NCBI RefSeq assembly: GCF_024704835.1
Contig: NZ_JAMXBE010000002.1
Location: 473,318 to 537,317 of the forward strand
Direction: 5' to 3'
From: Parapedobacter tibetensis
GTDB taxonomy: Bacteria > Bacteroidota > Bacteroidia > Sphingobacteriales > Sphingobacteriaceae
DNA length: 64,000 bases
Positions 46,391 through 56,300 of the stretch are shown here, one piece after another. The notes beneath the pieces are model-generated. The model did not search any database. It saw nothing but the letters and a program-made list of their open reading frames with translations, and had not been told where the DNA came from. How positions within the stretch are numbered: the stretch's first letter is position 1; every line of letters starts with the position of its first letter. The position numbers and the translations under genes are program-made.

Positions 46391-47377
46391 ATGAACAAAG
46401 CATGGTTAAAAAAATTACTGGTGTTGGTGATGGTGTCTGCAGTGGTGAGCGCTTGCTCAAGTAGCGATGACGACGATCCAGATGAGTGGGCAAGAGTGGC
46501 CGATTTTGAAGGCGTGCCAAGGAGTGGAGCCGCTGGCTTTACCATCGGAGACTATTTCTATCTGACTACCGGTTACGGCACAAACTCCAATCGGTTTACC
46601 GATACTTGGCGGTATAACCCTTCGCAAGGGACGTGGACACGGATGGCCGACTTCCCAGGGGAGGCTCGCAATAATGCCGTGGCCTTCGTGGCCGGAGGTA
46701 AGGGGTATGTGGGCTTAGGAACCAACTCAACGGTGATGTTTAAGGACTTTTATGAATATGACCCCTCCGCCGATACTTGGACGCGTATCGCCGATTTCCA
46801 AGGTGGAGCACGGTATGGGGCTGTTGCGTTTACCTTGAATGGAATGGGCTATGTGGGTACCGGCCGGGATATCGATGCGCAGGATTACAATGATTTTTAC
46901 AGCTATTCACCGGGGACGGATGCTTGGACCAAGGTAAACAGTACGCCATCAAAGCGTTCATTTGCATTTTCCTTTGTGCTGGGCGACCTCGTATACTTGG
47001 GAGGAGGTACCAATAACAACCAAAATGTAAGCACATTTTATACGTTTGACGGTACTACCTGGACGGAGAAGGAGCCACTTGCTGGTAGGGATGATGATTA
47101 TACCTATAATCTTGTGCGCCTGAGCCCCGCCGCTTTTGTGTTGGATGGCCATGCATACCTTGCCTGCGGACTGAGCAGTTACAATGGCTCTGCGGTGGGC
47201 ACTACCTGGCGTTATGTGGTATCCGGAGATTACTGGGAGGAGCATCAATATTTTGGAGGCTCTTATCGTCAGCAGGCTGTCAATTTTGTGTTGAACGGGG
47301 CAGCCTACGTGGCAACCGGACGAAACGGTACCGTGCCTTTTGATGATATGTGGCGGTTTATACCAAACCCATGGTAA
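46391..47377 (+). CDS. Kelch-repeat lipoprotein
   Basis: 328 residues from ATG 46391; the frame runs further upstream inside the DUF4270 gene, but this ATG begins a clear lipoprotein signal peptide with lipobox VVSAC. About six kelch-like repeats follow, each with a TWTRIADFxG-type turn and GYVGxG strand, forming a beta-propeller. Probably a surface or periplasmic binding protein; it belongs with DUF4270 and the barrel gene in one operon. Confidence 0.9.
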   Translation: MNKAWLKKLLVLVMVSAVVSACSSSDDDDPDEWARVADFEGVPRSGAAGFTIGDYFYLTTGYGTNSNRFTDTWRYNPSQGTWTRMADFPGEARNNAVAFVAGGKGYVGLGTNSTVMFKDFYEYDPSADTWTRIADFQGGARYGAVAFTLNGMGYVGTGRDIDAQDYNDFYSYSPGTDAWTKVNSTPSKRSFAFSFVLGDLVYLGGGTNNNQNVSTFYTFDGTTWTEKEPLAGRDDDYTYNLVRLSPAAFVLDGHAYLACGLSSYNGSAVGTTWRYVVSGDYWEEHQYFGGSYRQQAVNFVLNGAAYVATGRNGTVPFDDMWRFIPNPW

Positions 47378-47405
47378 TATGGACATTCAGGGAAAATCAA
47401 ACGCA

Positions 47406-48047
47406 ATGACTAAGTTAATGCTCTTGGGGCTGGTATTGGGAGCCATGGCATTGGGCGCGAAGGCACAGCAGTGGACAGTAGACTATAGCATCCATGCCGG
47501 CGTAAATTCTTCGGAGTACATGCTTGACCATGTTAAAAGTGGAATAAGTAGGGAATCCTCACACGCTTACAATGGCTTTTTATCCGGTCTGGTAACCTTT
47601 TCTCCATTTAAATATGGGGGTCTCCAGACCGGTCTTTCTTTGAACGGATTGGGTGCAAAACTCGAAAAATCCGAATTCTGAACCCGTGATATCCTCCAGC
47701 ATTCATATTGGCTACAGGCCCCACTCAATCTGGTTGGGAAATTGCCGCTTCGCGATTCCAGCAATTTCTTCCTGTCGGCCGGTGGATACGTCGGCATCGG
47801 CCTTTTCGGCAAAAATTATGTTCCTGATTCGTATACGGGCACAGCAAGCCATGACTTCACTTTCGGCAATACGGGAACACAACAACGAATGGATTATGGT
47901 ATCAATTTCAATGTGGGATACCGGTTGCGAAGCGGATATATGGTCTCGGTGGGTTATCTTCAAGGGATACGGGATACAGCACCAGATCATGCGGCATATG
48001 AACAACGCAACAGGGCATACTCTTTTACGATTGGTTACCAATTTTAG
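47406..48047 (+). pseudogene. Outer-membrane beta-barrel (porin-family) gene with in-frame stop codon
   Basis: One reading frame of 213 codons interrupted by a TGA at 47679-47681. The first part has a signal peptide (ending GAKAQ) and beta-strands (FSPFKYGGLQTGLSLNGLGA); the second part continues in the same frame with strands up to a C-terminal aromatic end (SFTIGYQF), typical of OmpW/OprF-like barrels. The single TGA lies at codon 92. ATG 47406 is chosen for its signal peptide and the AGGGAAAA upstream; ATG 47379 is in the same frame. A nonsense mutation or sequencing error is the simplest reading. Downstream of the kelch gene. Confidence 0.75.
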
Positions 48048-48064
48048 TATCCCTTATTTTTCCT

Positions 48065-48072
48065 TACCTTTG
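48065..48072 (+). promoter_or_regulatory. -7 promoter box of mfd
   Basis: TACCTTTG, matching TAnnTTTG, lies 17 nt upstream of the GTG start at 48090. No -33 TTG at the right distance. Confidence 0.55.
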
Positions 48073-48089
48073 CCCCGTTTTTATAGCAA

Positions 48090-51000
48090 GTGGGCATACG
48101 TGATATCTTAGCGAAATACCGGGAAAGCGATCGAACACACGCTTTGGTAAAGGCATTGCATGGACAGCACCCGAAAATCCATCTCAAGGGATTAATCGGG
48201 TCGGCTGATGCGGTATTGGCCGTGGCATGCTACCAGTTGCAGGAAATGCCCATGGTTTTCGTATTGCCAAACCATGAAGATGCTTCTTACTTCCTGAGCG
48301 ATCTGGAAGGCCTGTTTGACAAACAAGTGCTGTTTTTCCCGGCATCATACCGTAAGGCTTTCGATTTTACGCAGGCAGATAGTGCGCACGTATTGCAGCG
48401 TGCCGAAACGCTCAATACGCTTAATCATACTTCCGAATTGCCCAAGATGGTGGTAACTTATCCCGAAGCATTGGCCGAGAAAGTGATCAACCGACACGAT
48501 TTGGAGAAAAATACGCTCGAAATCACTCAAAACAGCAAGCTGGACATTGATTTTATCAACGAGTTTCTGCAGGAGTATGAATTTGAGCGGGTAGATTTCG
48601 TATACGAACCTGGACAATACGCCATCCGTGGTGGTATCGTAGATATCTTTTCGTTCTCCAATGACCTACCCTATCGTATCGAATTCTTTGGCAATGAAAT
48701 CGAAAGCATCCGTACATTTGATATTGAAAACCAGCTCTCCGTAAGCAAGATCCATACGGTCACCATCGTACCCAATGTACAGGCTAAATTCCTCACCGAG
48801 GGAAATATCTCGCTATTGGAGTACATTCCCAAAGATTCTGTCATATGGCTTGAAGATGTGCAATTTACACTGGACATCATCGCAAAAGGATATAAGAAGG
48901 CTCGGGAATTATGGAAAGCACTTCCAGAGATGGACAAGCTGCAAAACCCAGAATGGGTAAACCCCAATTATAATTTCACCGATGAGAAAAACTTGGCGGC
49001 CATGCTGCAAGAGCTGCCCATCGTGGAGTTTGGTAAGCAGTATTTTTACCAACCGAGCCAAATCATAGCGTTTGAACAGCGTCCGCAACCCTCCTTCAAT
49101 AAGGATTTTAACCTGCTTATCCACAATTTCAAGGAAAACGAAAAGGTCGGCATCCAGAATTGCATTTTCAGCGATTCGCCCAAACAGATTGAACGGCTTA
49201 TCTCCATTTTAGATGACTTGGATAAGTCTGTTACCTTCACACCCATCAACACGGCATTGCGTGAAGGGTTTGTGGATGTAGCGCTAGCCTTTGCTTGTTA
49301 TACAGATCATCAAGTATTTGACCGCTATTATAAATACAAGCGTAAGAAGGGGTATGAACGGTCACAGGCCATCACACTCAAGGAATTGCGCGACCTGAAG
49401 CCGGGAGACTATATCACACACATCGATCACGGTATCGGCAAATATGCCGGACTGGAAAAGGTGGAGGTAAATGGAAAGATGCAGGAGATGATCCGGTTGG
49501 TTTATGCGGATAACGACTTGCTCTATGTAAACATCAATTCGCTGAATCGCATTTCCAAGTATACGGGCAAAGAGGGTACGGCACCCAAAATGAATAAGCT
49601 GGGTACGGATGCGTGGGATAAACTGAAAAAAACCACTAAAAAAAAAGTTAAAGACATTGCCCGCGACCTGATCAAGCTCTATGCCAAGCGCAAAGCGCAA
49701 ACGGGGAATGCCTTCAATCCCGATACTTACTTACAAACCGAGCTGGAAGCATCGTTCATTTACGAAGATACTCCCGACCAAGAAAAGGCTACGCTCGATG
49801 TGAAACGCGACATGGAGTCGCCACACCCCATGGACCGTTTGGTCTGCGGCGATGTGGGATTTGGCAAAACGGAGGTGGCCATCCGAGCAGCATTCAAAGC
49901 TGTGGCCGATAGCAAGCAGGTAGCTGTGCTGGTACCCACTACGATCTTGGCCATGCAGCACCACCGCACCTTTACGGAGCGCCTACAAGGCTTTCCTTGC
50001 AACATTGACTATATCAACCGATTCAAAAGTACCAAGGAGATCAAGGACACATTGGCGCGTTTGGCTGAAGGCAAGCTGGATATTATTATCGGCACGCACC
50101 GTTTGGTGAGCAAAGATGTTAAATTTAGGGATTTAGGATTGATGATTGTGGATGAGGAGCAGAAATTCGGTGTAGGTGTAAAGGAAAAGCTGAAACAGTT
50201 ACGTGCCAATGTAGATGCACTCACGCTCACCGCTACGCCCATTCCGCGCACACTGCATTTTTCGTTGATGGGTGCACGTGACCTCAGCATCATCAACACT
50301 GCACCACCAAACCGCCAACCGGTGCAGACAGAATTGCACGTATTTAATGAAACCTTAATACAGGAAGCTGTTTCCTATGAGATCGACCGTGGTGGACAGG
50401 TATTTTTCATCCACAATAGGGTGGCCGACTTGCCGCAACTAGGGAATATGATCATGAAGCTTGTGCCGCATGCCCGAGTGGGTGTTGCACATGGCCAGCT
50501 TGAAGGGGATGCCTTGGAAGACGTGATGCTCAAATTCATCAACCACAAGTATGATGTGTTGGTGGCTACCACGATCATCGAAGCCGGCTTGGACATCCCA
50601 AATTCAAACACCATTATTATCAATCATGCCCACATGTTCGGCCTTAGCGACCTGCACCAGATGCGTGGCCGCGTAGGAAGATCGAACAAGAAAGCTTTTT
50701 GCTACCTGTTGAGCCCACCATTGTCTACCTTGACTTCCGAGGCCTACAAGCGGCTCAGCGCCATCGAGGAGTTTTCAGAGCTTGGCAGTGGTTTCAATGT
50801 TGCTATGCGTGACCTCGATATCCGCGGTAGCGGAAACCTATTGGGTGCGGAACAAAGTGGTTTTATTGCCGAAATTGGCTTTGAGATGTACCATAAGATC
50901 CTGGATGAAGCCATACAAGAACTGAAGGACGACGAGTTTTCGAGCCTCTTTACGGATGTCAAGCCAAAGGATTATGTGTCATTCACGCAAATGGATACCG

Positions 51001-51428
51001 ATCTGGAGGTGCTCATCCCCGATGAATATGTAACCAGCATTGGCGAGCGGTACAACTTGTATAACGATATTGCCAAGCTGGAGAATGAAGAACAACTTGA
51101 AGCATTCAAAACCGCTTTGCAAGACCGTTTCGGTCCCATACCTAAACAAGTGCATGAATTGCTCAATACCCTGCGCCTGCAATGGCTGGGCAAGGAAATT
51201 GGTTTCGAGAAAATCTCCTATAAGAAAAACGTGCTACGTGGCTATTTTGTCAACAATACGAAATCCGGCTATTTCGAAAGCGACCGGTTTGGCAAAGTAC
51301 TGCAATTCGTACAGCAAAATCCCACCATTTGCAACCTCAAGGAAGTGAGGGGATCGCTCCGGATCGCATTTGAGCATGTTCCGGATATTAGGCAGGCTAT
51401 CAGTATTCTAGCGGATATGGCAGCTTAG
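48090..51428 (+). CDS. mfd: Transcription-repair coupling factor
   Basis: 1112 residues, GTG start. Removes stalled RNA polymerase and recruits UvrA to the lesion. A UvrB-homology N-terminal region (about 1-330), the RNA-polymerase interacting CarD-like domain (about 435-510; DYITHIDHGIGKYAGLEK), the RecG-like translocase with Walker A GDVGFGKTE (about 587-595) and DEEQ (about 688), and the C-terminal TRCF domain. It has its own -7 box. Confidence 0.97.
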   Translation: MGIRDILAKYRESDRTHALVKALHGQHPKIHLKGLIGSADAVLAVACYQLQEMPMVFVLPNHEDASYFLSDLEGLFDKQVLFFPASYRKAFDFTQADSAHVLQRAETLNTLNHTSELPKMVVTYPEALAEKVINRHDLEKNTLEITQNSKLDIDFINEFLQEYEFERVDFVYEPGQYAIRGGIVDIFSFSNDLPYRIEFFGNEIESIRTFDIENQLSVSKIHTVTIVPNVQAKFLTEGNISLLEYIPKDSVIWLEDVQFTLDIIAKGYKKARELWKALPEMDKLQNPEWVNPNYNFTDEKNLAAMLQELPIVEFGKQYFYQPSQIIAFEQRPQPSFNKDFNLLIHNFKENEKVGIQNCIFSDSPKQIERLISILDDLDKSVTFTPINTALREGFVDVALAFACYTDHQVFDRYYKYKRKKGYERSQAITLKELRDLKPGDYITHIDHGIGKYAGLEKVEVNGKMQEMIRLVYADNDLLYVNINSLNRISKYTGKEGTAPKMNKLGTDAWDKLKKTTKKKVKDIARDLIKLYAKRKAQTGNAFNPDTYLQTELEASFIYEDTPDQEKATLDVKRDMESPHPMDRLVCGDVGFGKTEVAIRAAFKAVADSKQVAVLVPTTILAMQHHRTFTERLQGFPCNIDYINRFKSTKEIKDTLARLAEGKLDIIIGTHRLVSKDVKFRDLGLMIVDEEQKFGVGVKEKLKQLRANVDALTLTATPIPRTLHFSLMGARDLSIINTAPPNRQPVQTELHVFNETLIQEAVSYEIDRGGQVFFIHNRVADLPQLGNMIMKLVPHARVGVAHGQLEGDALEDVMLKFINHKYDVLVATTIIEAGLDIPNSNTIIINHAHMFGLSDLHQMRGRVGRSNKKAFCYLLSPPLSTLTSEAYKRLSAIEEFSELGSGFNVAMRDLDIRGSGNLLGAEQSGFIAEIGFEMYHKILDEAIQELKDDEFSSLFTDVKPKDYVSFTQMDTDLEVLIPDEYVTSIGERYNLYNDIAKLENEEQLEAFKTALQDRFGPIPKQVHELLNTLRLQWLGKEIGFEKISYKKNVLRGYFVNNTKSGYFESDRFGKVLQFVQQNPTICNLKEVRGSLRIAFEHVPDIRQAISILADMAA

Positions 51429-51442
51429 TGATCCTGAATGTT

Positions 51443-51467
51443 AGGCCTCCAGTTAACGCCTATTTTC
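51443..51467 (+). terminator. Weak hairpin after mfd
   Basis: TAGGC/GCCTA (51443-51447 / 51459-51463) with an 11-nt loop, followed by TTTT. Five base pairs only, so it is tentative. Confidence 0.4.
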
Positions 51468-51485
51468 AGCAAAAACATTTTTGAT

Positions 51486-51521
51486 ATAATTATTGTTTTA
51501 CAATAATTATTTATATGTTTG
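51486..51521 (+). promoter_or_regulatory. Promoter with perfect 11-bp inverted repeat (operator)
   Basis: ATAATTATTGT (51486-51496) and ACAATAATTAT (51500-51510) form a perfect inverted repeat with a TTT spacer. The repeat covers TTG at 51493-51495, 18 nt upstream of the -7 box TATGTTTG (51514-51521). A dimeric regulator bound here would block RNA polymerase. The YozG-like protein encoded two genes downstream is the obvious candidate (autoregulation), by inference. Confidence 0.65.
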
Positions 51522-51545
51522 CAGAAACAAATTAACATATCTCCA

Positions 51546-52061
51546 ATGAGAACCGTCCGTATTGTTTCAAGAATTTCATGCTATCTCACAAGCGTATTGG
51601 CTATTGGTTATTTCGCTTCCTTCACCCATTTATTAGTAGCAATTTCTTTTAAAACCGCGGCTTTGCATGTTGTTAATGATGGTGCTCGCTTTGAGGTATT
51701 TTATCCGTTTACAACAAAGCCCTTCTTGCTTGGATATTATAATTCAGGGTATATAACCATGATGCTTTTAATCATTGGATTATATGCTGTTTTCTTTTAT
51801 TTGTTGAGTAATGTATTCAGCATATTTAGTCAGAAAAAGCTTTTTACTCAGAAGGGTATTACCCATCTGAAGCGATTTTATATTAGTAACCTCACTGTTC
51901 CAACTCTAGCGGTCATATTGCTCAGCTTTACCTCAACAGTAGAATCGCCTGCGGAAGGCATGGTGGCATTACATGCACTATTGGGTATATTCACCTATTT
52001 TTTAGCTGCCATTTTTAGACAGGGAGTAAACCTCCAAAACGAACAAGACTTAATTATATAG
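51546..52061 (+). CDS. DUF2975 membrane protein
   Basis: 171 residues from ATG 51546; an upstream in-frame TTG at 51519 belongs to the promoter -7 box and is rejected. Four predicted membrane helices (starting at about 10, 65, 110 and 145) fit the DUF2975 family, which is commonly paired with a small YozG-like XRE regulator. Function is unknown. The XRE gene follows after 4 bp. Confidence 0.85.
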   Translation: MRTVRIVSRISCYLTSVLAIGYFASFTHLLVAISFKTAALHVVNDGARFEVFYPFTTKPFLLGYYNSGYITMMLLIIGLYAVFFYLLSNVFSIFSQKKLFTQKGITHLKRFYISNLTVPTLAVILLSFTSTVESPAEGMVALHALLGIFTYFLAAIFRQGVNLQNEQDLII

Positions 52062-52065
52062 CGAG

Positions 52066-52272
52066 ATGCCAATTATTGTAAACGTAGATGTAATGCTGGC
52101 TAAACGCAAAATGCAAAGCAAAATATTGGCAGAGAAACTCGGAATCACTCAAGCCAATTTATCCATACTCAAAACAGGAAAAGCCAAAGGTGTTCGGTTT
52201 GATACACTGGAAGCAATCTGCAAAATTTTAGATTGCCAGCCGGGTGATATTTTGGAATATGTAGCGGAATAA
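52066..52272 (+). CDS. Small XRE/YozG-like helix-turn-helix regulator
   Basis: 68 residues. Single Cro/C1-type HTH (LAEKLGITQANLSILKTGKAKGVRFDTL), ending in ICKILDCQPGDILEYV. Part of the DUF2975-YozG pair; likely binds the inverted repeat at 51486-51510. Confidence 0.92.
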   Translation: MPIIVNVDVMLAKRKMQSKILAEKLGITQANLSILKTGKAKGVRFDTLEAICKILDCQPGDILEYVAE

Positions 52273-52301
52273 ACCCAACATAATCATTTTATCGAATCAT
52301 T

Positions 52302-52325
52302 AAAAAAAAGCCCTCGAAAGAGGGC
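52302..52325. other. GC stem-loop with GAAA tetraloop and A-tract
   Basis: GCCCTC/GAGGGC (52310-52315 / 52320-52325) around a GAAA loop, preceded by eight A. Read on the minus strand it is a textbook terminator with a T8 tail, but no minus-strand gene is near; read on the plus strand it lacks a T-run. Confidence 0.55.
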
Positions 52326-52407
52326 CAGGAAGCGGATTGTCTAAATTTTAAAAACAAAGGACACGAAATCTGCAGGATGGACATACATGAATTAAAATTT
52401 TTCAAGA

Positions 52408-53295
52408 ATGAATCGATTAACGATAAAACATCTCAACAAAACCTATCCTAATGGCGTAAAAGCCATTAATAACATTTCGTTGGAAATTAGCAATGGCATG
52501 TTTGGTTTACTTGGACCAAATGGTGCTGGTAAATCATCTTTAATGAAAACCATCATAGGCTTGCAAAGTCCAGACAGTGGTGAAATTTTATTTAACGGCG
52601 TGGATATTGTTTCGGATACGCTATTTATTAAAAAACAATTGGGTTTTCTTCCTCAGGATTTTGGGGTGTACCCAAAGATTTCTGCTTTTGATTTATTATC
52701 GCATTTGGCGGTGCTTAAAGGCCTGCTGAACCATAAAGAACGCAAAGAACAGGTTTTGGCACTGTTGGACAAAACCAATCTCTATCAACACCGCAATAAA
52801 GAAGTACATACCTTTTCAGGTGGTATGCGTCAGCGATTCGGTATTGCGCAAGCGCTGTTAGGGAATCCGCAGGTTATCATTGTTGATGAACCGACGGCCG
52901 GTCTGGATCCTGAAGAACGCAACCGATTCAATAATTTGCTAAGTGAGATAGGCGAAGATGTTATTATCATACTTTCTACGCATTTGGTTGAAGATGTAAG
53001 GAACCTGTGTACCAACATGGCAATTATCGATAAAGGAACGGTGTTGGCGCAGGGCAAACCGACTGATTTCATTGCGTCGCTTGGCGGTTCACTTTGGCAA
53101 AAAGCAATTGACAAAAAAGATAGGGAAGCTTATGAACAAAAGTACTCGATCATATCTTCCCAACTCAATGCTGGGAAATTGAGCATTCACATTTTTGCAC
53201 CTGAAGACCCTCGCAATGGTTTTGAACAAGCGAAACCAATGTTGGAGGATGTTTATTTCTCAATTATCAACGGTCGGGTTTCAGGAGGCCTTTAA
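52408..53295 (+). CDS. ABC transporter ATP-binding protein
   Basis: 295 residues. Walker A GPNGAGKSS (36-44), signature FSGGMRQRF (about 136-144), Walker B VIIVDEPTAGLDPEE (about 154-168). Partner of the downstream permease/aminopeptidase protein, with which it forms an export-type ABC system. Regulated, by inference, with the DUF2975-YozG pair upstream. Lower GC than the flanking housekeeping genes. Confidence 0.95.
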   Translation: MNRLTIKHLNKTYPNGVKAINNISLEISNGMFGLLGPNGAGKSSLMKTIIGLQSPDSGEILFNGVDIVSDTLFIKKQLGFLPQDFGVYPKISAFDLLSHLAVLKGLLNHKERKEQVLALLDKTNLYQHRNKEVHTFSGGMRQRFGIAQALLGNPQVIIVDEPTAGLDPEERNRFNNLLSEIGEDVIIILSTHLVEDVRNLCTNMAIIDKGTVLAQGKPTDFIASLGGSLWQKAIDKKDREAYEQKYSIISSQLNAGKLSIHIFAPEDPRNGFEQAKPMLEDVYFSIINGRVSGGL

Positions 53296-53390
53296 AAACA
53301 TACTTAGCGACCGCCGAAGGCAGCCACGAAGTGAACCGATCTCATTGATGCCTAAAAAAAACAAAAGAGTTTATCAATAATTTTTTACGA

Positions 53391-56300
53391 ATGAAAGCCC
53401 TGATAAGTTTTGAATTTTCAAACTACACTAGGAAAATCTGGTTTTATGTGACGCTGTTAGTATTGATGGCACTTGGATTTCTTGTAGCTACAAAAATGTC
53501 TTTAACCTCCATACCTAATGTATTTAAAAATGCGCCATATAGTAATACCTATCTTATCGGGTTATTGAGTTTGATATGTATTTTTATTTCTTCATTGCTA
53601 TCGGCAAACGTGCTGTTCAAAGAGAAAGACAGCAATTTTGGTTTAATCCTTTATACAACACCTATCAGTAAAACGAATTATTTATGGAGTAGGTTTTTAG
53701 TCGTATTCGGGATAACACTCTTGTTCTTTTTAGTGATTGTAGTAGGCTATGCACTAGGTCAGCAAATGCCCTGGCTTGATAGCGTCGCATACGCACCTTT
53801 TAATCTTTGGCATTATCTGCAACCCTTTTTGTTATTGGCTGTCCCCAATGCGTTCTTTTGTTCAGCAATGGTATGCAACGTTGGTTGGTCAAGCAAAAAC
53901 AAATTGCTCGTTTATATTTCAGGCTTGTTCATTTATATTTTATACATGGTGGGGATGATATTTTCCGGCTCACCAATGATGGTCGGCAGTTTGCCCCCCT
54001 CGGCTGAAGCAATGGATTTATCCGCAAAATTTGACCCATTTGGTTTATCAGCGTTTTTCCAACAAACAATGCATTGGTCTGCTCCGCAGCGGAATACCGA
54101 ACTGGTCAGCTTAACAGGCAATATGCTTTTCAACCGGTTATTTTTCATAACCTTCTCATTAACCCTGTTTTTTATCACGTTCCGGAAGTTCAAATTCAAC
54201 CTTAATGAAAAAGGAAAAAGGATTAAGGAACCCAAAACGAATGAAATAGCTCATCATCTCATCTTTAAAACCGTATCGCCGCAATTATTCAATATAGCAC
54301 ACCAATTAAAATCTGTATTAAGTTTTGTAAAAACCGATTTGAAATTTGTAATTAAGAGTATCCCATTTATCCTGATTCTGGTGGGTCTAGGATTTTACAT
54401 GTCAATGGAATTTTATGGTGAAATAGATAAAGGCATTCGTATACCGGAAAATTTTGCAAGTACCGGCCTACTATCAAATAGAATTTTAAAAGATTTTCCT
54501 GGCTTATGTTTGATCGTCCTATTATTTTATAGTAATGAAACCATATGGCGTAGCCGAAATGTGCATTTCAATATGATAGAAGATGCCACACCAACAAAAG
54601 CTTCCAATGTCTTTTTTGCGAAGTGGTTGTCGCTAAATGTAATCGTATTCTTGTTGCTCACATGGATAATGATGATAGCCGTTATATTTCAAATCAGCTA
54701 TCAGTATACACACATTAAATGGAGTGTTTATGGCAGTTTGTTTTATTTGATAGGTGTTCCGCTCATGTTGAATGCGGCCATGTTGGTTTGCATTCAATGG
54801 CTCATTAAAACTAAGTATTTGGGATTAATTGTGTCGTCCATTTTTATTTTGCTGACCACGACAAGTATTGGAAAAATGATGGGTTTAACCCATCCGTTGA
54901 TACGTTTCAATGCTCCTTATGGCGGAAAACTCAGTGATATGAACGGCTGGGGGGCATATTTTAATGCCTTCGGTTGGAAAATACTTTTTGGAATAGGACT
55001 TACCTTATTTATCGCTATAACGGTAAGTAAGCTCACTAATCAACCAAAATTATTTTCAAGGAAAATATTGAGCCCATCATCCATAATGAGTATGATCGGG
55101 TTTGCAATTGTTACCACTATTTCGGGGATTTTCATTTTCAATAAAGTCGACTTTAAGGGCACTTATGCTGAGATGAATTGGCAGCAAGGCTATGAACAAA
55201 CGTATAGGCCATTTCAAAACTTACCCCAACCCACAATTACCGATGTAAAAACCGACATTGATTTATTCCCCGAAAACAATGCCTACAACGTATCTGCGAG
55301 ATACACATTAGAAAACAAAACAGCTACACCCATCGAAAAATTGCTGGTCTATGCAAATAAGAGTATTCAGTTGAAAGGGTTGGATATAGAGGGTGGAATA
55401 TTAGATGCTAAGGATGAAAAATTTGGGCATTATTGGATTAATCTATCTAAACCACTGCAACCGAGTGAACGCATAATAATGAATTTTCTGTTTGATTCCG
55501 GTTGGGATGGATTTAACGGCCATGAATCGTTTAATGCCATTGTAGCGAATGGTTCATTTATGCGTATCAGCAATTATTTTCCAAAGCTTGGTTATCAGCA
55601 AGGCAACGAAATAGACGATGAAAAAGAAAGAGCAAAACGTAACCTAGGCAAAGCCACGCCCATACTTGCTTTAGATGCGCCCCGAAGCGCTGAAGATGAT
55701 TTTATCAATCTTGATGCGGTGATTTCTACGGTAAAAGGGCAAACTGCTATAGGTATAGGAGAATTGGTAAATACTTGGCAAAATAGAGATAGAAACTATT
55801 TTCATTATAAAACCCATTCACCTATACCATTCCGTATTGGCATTTCATCAGCAAAATATGCAGTAAAAAAAGTACTGCATAATGGCATTCGTATAGCCGT
55901 GTATTATCACCCTGAACATCACGAAAATGTGGCTCACTTAATTGAAAATGCCAAGCACACGTTAACCTATTGCGAAAATAATTTCGGGAAATATCCCTTT
56001 AAAGCCATCCGCTTTGCTGAGGTATCAGCATTTACAAGCGGTTTTGCCGCTACGGCCTATCCAGCCACCATTTTTATGACTGAGGATGTAATATTTCACG
56101 CCAACATCAGCGGTGATAAACAACAAGATGTGATTAACGAATTGGCAGGGCATGAGCTATCGCATGAATGGTGGGGAACCAGTCAGTTGGCACCGGACGG
56201 TAGAGAAGGTTCAAATTTCTTAACGGAAACATTAGCCATGTATACTGAATTGATGCTCGTAAAAAAAATGCATGGTCGTCAACGGGTGTTAGACAATGTT

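Noticed and set aside
47653..48111. 152-residue plus-strand frame across the barrel gene
   Set aside because: Out of frame with the beta-strand pattern that continues on both sides of the TGA; it runs into mfd.
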